Source: Phycisphaerales bacterium UBA2396 | GTDB lineage: Bacteria > Planctomycetota > Phycisphaerae > Phycisphaerales > UBA1924 | Direction: 5' to 3' | Length of the DNA stretch: 8,513 nucleotides | Assembly: GCA_002343325.1 (NCBI GenBank) | Contig: DDSG01000190.1 | Span: forward strand, 252-8,764 | Part shown: in pieces, positions 5,575-8,513 of the stretch | Position numbering within the stretch: the first letter of the stretch is position 1 | How the letters are laid out: the number at the start of each line of letters is the position of its first letter | The notes under the pieces: model-generated | Seen by the model: the letters and a program-made list of their open reading frames with translations, nothing else | Database searches by the model: none | Told to the model about the DNA's origin: nothing | Translations under genes and position numbers: made by a program

Positions 5575-7896
5575 CTAGCGATCGGCTTTCGAGAGCAGTT
5601 CGGGCGCTGGCTTGGCGGTGGCGGGGGCGGACGCTTGGGTGAGGGAACCGAGGAAATCGGCGGCCCAGCGGTAGATGTTGTTCTCGGCGACCTGCCTGAC
5701 CATGCGGTTCATCCGTTCGGCGCGTTCGGCGCGGGGCATGTCGAGGGCGTGTTGGATGGCCTGCGCGAACTCCTCGGTGTCGTAGGGGTTGATGATGAGG
5801 GCGTCGGCAAGGTCGCGGGCGGCGCCGGCGAACTCGGAGAGGACGAGGACTCCGGGGCCGTCGGGGCGCATGTCCGGACATTCGCCCTGAGCGGAGATGA
5901 ACTCCTTGGCGACGAGGTTCATGCCGTCGTGGAGGGAGCTGACGACGCAGACGGCGGCCATGGAAAGGAAGGCGTGCACGGTGGGGCCGTCGTGGTGGGC
6001 GACGAGGAAGTGGATGGGCTTCCAGCCGGTCTGGTCGGTCTTGAACTTCCAGTTGATGGCGTCGGCCATGGTTTCGAGTTCGGAGACGAGGTCTCGGTAA
6101 CGGGGGATGTGGGTCCGGCTGGGCGCGCCGAGCTGGACGAAGGAGAATCGGCCGCGGTGCTGCGGGTTGGTCTCGAAGAAGCGTTCGATGGCGCGGAAGC
6201 GTTCGGCGATGCCCTTGGTGTAGTCGATGCGGTCAACGCCGACACCGAGCGGAACGCGGGCGATACCGAACTTGTCGAGGAGCGACTCGCAGCGTTGGCG
6301 GAGCTGATCGCCGGTGGGTGCGTGGCGTTCGGACCAGGGTTGCACGCTGATGGGGAAGGGGCGAACGAGGGTGGTGTGTCCCTGGAGCTCGGCGGCGAAA
6401 TGGTCCCAGTCGAGGCGAGCCTCGATCATGCGATCGACGGTGTCGAGGAAGTTGTTGCAGTGCTGCTGGAGGTGGAATCCCAGGAGATCGGCGCCGAGCA
6501 TCCCGCGGAGGATCTCAACGCGGTAGGGACAGATGCGGAAGGCCTCGGGGTTCGGCCAGGGGATGTGCCAGAAGAGTCCGACGCGTAGGTCGGGTCGCTT
6601 GGCCTTGAGCATGCCCGGGACGAGTGCGAGCTGATAGTCCTGCACCATGACGACTGCGGGATCCGGGCCGATCTCGTCGAGCACCGCGTCGGCGAAACGT
6701 TGGTTTGCGCGGACGTACTGATCCCAGTCGGAGGCGCGGAAGGTGGGGCGTTCGTGGGTGAGGTGGCAGAGAGGCCAGAGTCCTTCGTTGGAGAAGCCGT
6801 AGTAGTAGCCTTGCTCTTCCTCCTTGGTGATCCAGACGCGGCGGAGCGTGTAGCGAGGATCATCGGGCGGGACGGGGATGCAGCCGGAGGCGTCGGCGGT
6901 GGCGCGGTCGGCGTCGCCCGCGCCGTGCGCGACCCAGAGCCCGCCGCAGGCCTGGAGAACGGGGTCGAGCCCCGTCACCAGCCCGCTGGCAGGACGGACG
7001 AGCGCGGGCTTGCCGTCCTTGTACTGGTGCATGTAGGGTTCGCGGTTGCTGACGACGACGAGGGTCTGGTTGCCGAGGGAGGCGAGTGCGTGCGCGCGGA
7101 GGCGGTCTCTGGACCACGACTTGTCGGAGCGGATGACTTCTTCGGCGGACTGGCGTTCGTTTGATCGTGCGGCGCGGAATGACGCGGCGAGGTGTGCGCT
7201 CTCGTCGACGAGCCTGCGGACGGGGAGGTTTCCGGGGGGGTGTTCGGGGGAGGTGCCAAAGCGGAGGCGTCGCATCCAGTCGGCAAGGGCGAGCATGGGG
7301 CGCTCGAAGAGAGACCAGACGAGCGCGGTGACCAGGACGAGGAGTGTGACTCCGACGCCGAGGGTAAAGAGCAGGACGCGGAGCATGCCTCGAGTGAGGC
7401 GGTCTTCGAGGTAGGCGGCGTCGTGGAGCACGGCGATGGCGCCGAGGCTGACGCCGTCGGGCCCGGAGAGGGGCATGGCGAGGACGTGCGTGGTGCCGGA
7501 GAGCCCGCGGACGACTTGCTTGATGTCGGCCTGCTCGTCAATGGACCGGCGGATTACAGAGAGGAGTGCGGGTTCGAGATCGGCGAGAGAGCTGCCTGAG
7601 GCGACGACGCGGCCGTCTGGGCGGACGAGAACAAAGCCGAGAAGCCTGGAGTGTCCTTCAAGGCGTTCACCCATGGACTGAGCAACGTGTTCGTCCGCGA
7701 GTGCGAGGGCGGAACGGGCCGGGGGGGCGTTGCGGTACAGAAGGACGCCCGCGCGGCGATCGAGGTCCTCGACGCTGGTGCGGTATTCCTCTCGAGCCTG
7801 ATGGAGGACGAAGAGGCCGCTTCCGACGGCCGCGGGGAGAGCAACCACCAGCCCGACGAGGAGGGACCGAGAGAGGCCTTGGCGGTGAGAGGTCAT
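5575..7896 (-). CDS. otsA: Trehalose-6-phosphate synthase (GT20) fused to an N-terminal membrane sensor/HAMP-like module
   Basis: This 773-residue protein joins a membrane sensor to a complete GT20 synthase, which makes trehalose 6-phosphate from a nucleotide glucose and glucose 6-phosphate. N-terminal part: helix 1 (about 11-33), an extracytoplasmic region (about 34-170) with a Cache/PAS-like G-F-V-L-V-R-P-D-G-R-V-V-A-S, helix 2 (about 171-195) and a HAMP-like segment (about 197-250). Catalytic part (277-748): V-V-S-N-R (281-285), Y-Y-Y-G-F-S-N-E-G-L-W-P (364-375), V-Q-D-Y (418-421), F-W-H-I-P-W-P (442-448), V-D-R-I-D-Y-T-K-G (554-562, Arg556 and Lys561) and H-D-G-M-N-L-V-A-K-E (656-665). 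E. coli OtsA is about 474 residues and lacks the membrane part. I chose the ATG at 7896: GAGGAG (7904-7909) lies seven bases upstream, and its ATGA overlaps the GH15 stop. A related GT20 acceptor (e.g. glucosylglycerol phosphate) cannot be fully excluded. Confidence 0.9.
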   Translation of the reverse strand: MTSHRQGLSRSLLVGLVVALPAAVGSGLFVLHQAREEYRTSVEDLDRRAGVLLYRNAPPARSALALADEHVAQSMGERLEGHSRLLGFVLVRPDGRVVASGSSLADLEPALLSVIRRSIDEQADIKQVVRGLSGTTHVLAMPLSGPDGVSLGAIAVLHDAAYLEDRLTRGMLRVLLFTLGVGVTLLVLVTALVWSLFERPMLALADWMRRLRFGTSPEHPPGNLPVRRLVDESAHLAASFRAARSNERQSAEEVIRSDKSWSRDRLRAHALASLGNQTLVVVSNREPYMHQYKDGKPALVRPASGLVTGLDPVLQACGGLWVAHGAGDADRATADASGCIPVPPDDPRYTLRRVWITKEEEQGYYYGFSNEGLWPLCHLTHERPTFRASDWDQYVRANQRFADAVLDEIGPDPAVVMVQDYQLALVPGMLKAKRPDLRVGLFWHIPWPNPEAFRICPYRVEILRGMLGADLLGFHLQQHCNNFLDTVDRMIEARLDWDHFAAELQGHTTLVRPFPISVQPWSERHAPTGDQLRQRCESLLDKFGIARVPLGVGVDRIDYTKGIAERFRAIERFFETNPQHRGRFSFVQLGAPSRTHIPRYRDLVSELETMADAINWKFKTDQTGWKPIHFLVAHHDGPTVHAFLSMAAVCVVSSLHDGMNLVAKEFISAQGECPDMRPDGPGVLVLSEFAGAARDLADALIINPYDTEEFAQAIQHALDMPRAERAERMNRMVRQVAENNIYRWAADFLGSLTQASAPATAKPAPELLSKADR

Positions 7897-8513
7897 GTGG
7901 GTTCTCCTCGGAAGGTGGCGTGATCGATCGCGCAGGCCGAGTTGATGAGCGCCAGGTGTGAGTAGGCCTGGGGCGTGTTCCCCAGGGATTCGTCGAGTTC
8001 GGGGTCGTGCTGCTCGGAGATGAGGCCTGTTGGGCCGACGCATCGGAGCAGACGCTCGAAGAGAGGGAGTGCCTCGGAGGTTCGTCCGGCGCGGACGAGC
8101 GACTCGATGAGCCAGGAGGTGCAGAGGTGGAAGGCGCCCTCGGGGCCCGGGAGACCATCGTCGAAGGTGTACCGGCGGACGAGCCCGTCGGTGGTGAGAG
8201 TGCGAAGGACGAGCTCGATGGTTCCCAGGTGACGCGGGTCGGTGTGCGAGGTGACGCCGAGCAGCCCGACGCAGAGGGCGGCGGCGTCGGGCTCGTGGCG
8301 GTCATAGGCGGAGCCGAAGCCACCGAGCTCGGCGGAATAGCCGTTGGCGAGGATGTCGAGTCGGATCTGCTCGCGGAGGTCGATCCAACGCGAGTTGTCT
8401 CGTCCGAGGAAGGCCTCGTGCACCGTCAGGCCGCGGTCGACCGTGGCAAAGCACATGGCCTTGGTGTGGATGTTGTGGGTGCGCTGGCCGCGGATCTCCC
8501 AGATGCCGTGGTC
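7893..8513 (-). CDS. GH15 family glucoamylase/trehalase-like glycosidase, N-terminus cut by window edge
   Basis: The last 206 residues of a glycoside hydrolase family 15 enzyme are visible; the gene runs off the right edge. The fragment begins in D-H-G-I-W-E-I-R-G, which carries the proposed general-acid glutamate (Glu6 of the fragment). It then shows T-K-A-M-C-F-A-T-V-D-R (17-27) and G-P-E-G-A-F-H-L-C-T-S-W (about 123-134). G-L-I-S-E-Q-H-D-P holds the proposed general-base glutamate (Glu167), followed by L-G-N-T-P-Q-A-Y-S-H-L-A-L-I. All are typical of the (alpha/alpha)6 barrel of bacterial GH15 proteins, which include glucoamylases and trehalases. The stop TGA overlaps the otsA start as ATGA, implying one transcript and coupled translation. 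Pairing with a trehalose synthase makes a role in trehalose or alpha-glucan turnover likely, but the substrate is not readable from the sequence. Confidence 0.88.
   Translation of the reverse strand, partial: DHGIWEIRGQRTHNIHTKAMCFATVDRGLTVHEAFLGRDNSRWIDLREQIRLDILANGYSAELGGFGSAYDRHEPDAAALCVGLLGVTSHTDPRHLGTIELVLRTLTTDGLVRRYTFDDGLPGPEGAFHLCTSWLIESLVRAGRTSEALPLFERLLRCVGPTGLISEQHDPELDESLGNTPQAYSHLALINSACAIDHATFRGEPT

Noticed and set aside
5539..6588. 349-codon plus-strand open frame opposite the otsA catalytic domain
   Set aside because: Gly/Val/Glu-rich shadow of GT20 codons; the minus strand has all catalytic motifs.
7897..8043. 49-residue N-terminal extension of OtsA
   Set aside because: Arg/Pro-rich sequence overlapping the GH15 gene in another frame; the ATG at 7896 has a good ribosome-binding site and begins a proper membrane anchor.
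1..8513. Mobile elements, CRISPR arrays, tRNA or rRNA genes
   Set aside because: No transposase or integrase motifs, spaced repeats, target duplications or recognisable structural RNA sequence were found.

Overview
The window is chromosomal DNA from a GC-rich (about two-thirds GC by eye), probably Gram-negative bacterium. Intact housekeeping and metabolic genes are tightly packed. I see no rRNA, tRNA, transposon, phage or CRISPR sequence. The IscS and IscU proteins are of the ISC type best known from Proteobacteria and mitochondria. The overall style (HAMP-linked OtsA, a GH15 partner, degenerate heptamer repeats between genes) would also fit Planctomycetota such as Phycisphaerae. I lean that way weakly, and the sequence alone does not settle it.

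Layout. Positions 1-2122 (minus strand) hold an iron-sulfur cluster assembly operon in the order iscS, iscU, iscA, with iscA cut by the left edge. Its control region (about 2150-2217) has a sigma70-like promoter, a near-perfect 21-bp palindrome next to the -10 element, and a short leader hairpin. There is no iscR at the head of the operon. The iscS-iscU gap holds a hairpin and a five-unit heptamer repeat. Next is a small four-helix DoxX-like membrane protein gene (2273-2728, minus). Across a 116-bp divergent gap lies the only plus-strand gene (2845-4542), an enlarged DUF1338/HglS (YdcJ-like) metal-dependent enzyme. It converges, with a 12-bp gap, on a YrbG-type cation/Ca2+ exchanger gene (4555-5520, minus). 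The right end (5575-8513, minus) holds a GH15 glycosidase gene cut by the window edge, followed with an ATGA overlap by a trehalose-6-phosphate synthase. The synthase catalytic domain is fused behind a two-helix, HAMP-like membrane sensor.

Function. IscS takes sulfur from cysteine, IscU scaffolds the cluster and IscA carries it onward. The operator-like palindrome suggests that iron, redox or cluster status controls the operon. The GH15-OtsA pair points to alpha-glucan or trehalose metabolism, with synthesis possibly gated by an extracytoplasmic signal. DoxX-like, HglS-like and the exchanger show no obvious shared pathway with their neighbours.

I found no clearly undescribed multi-gene system. 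The items most worth a second look are the palindromic isc operator, the membrane-sensor OtsA, the insertion in the HglS-like enzyme, and the heptamer array inside the isc operon.
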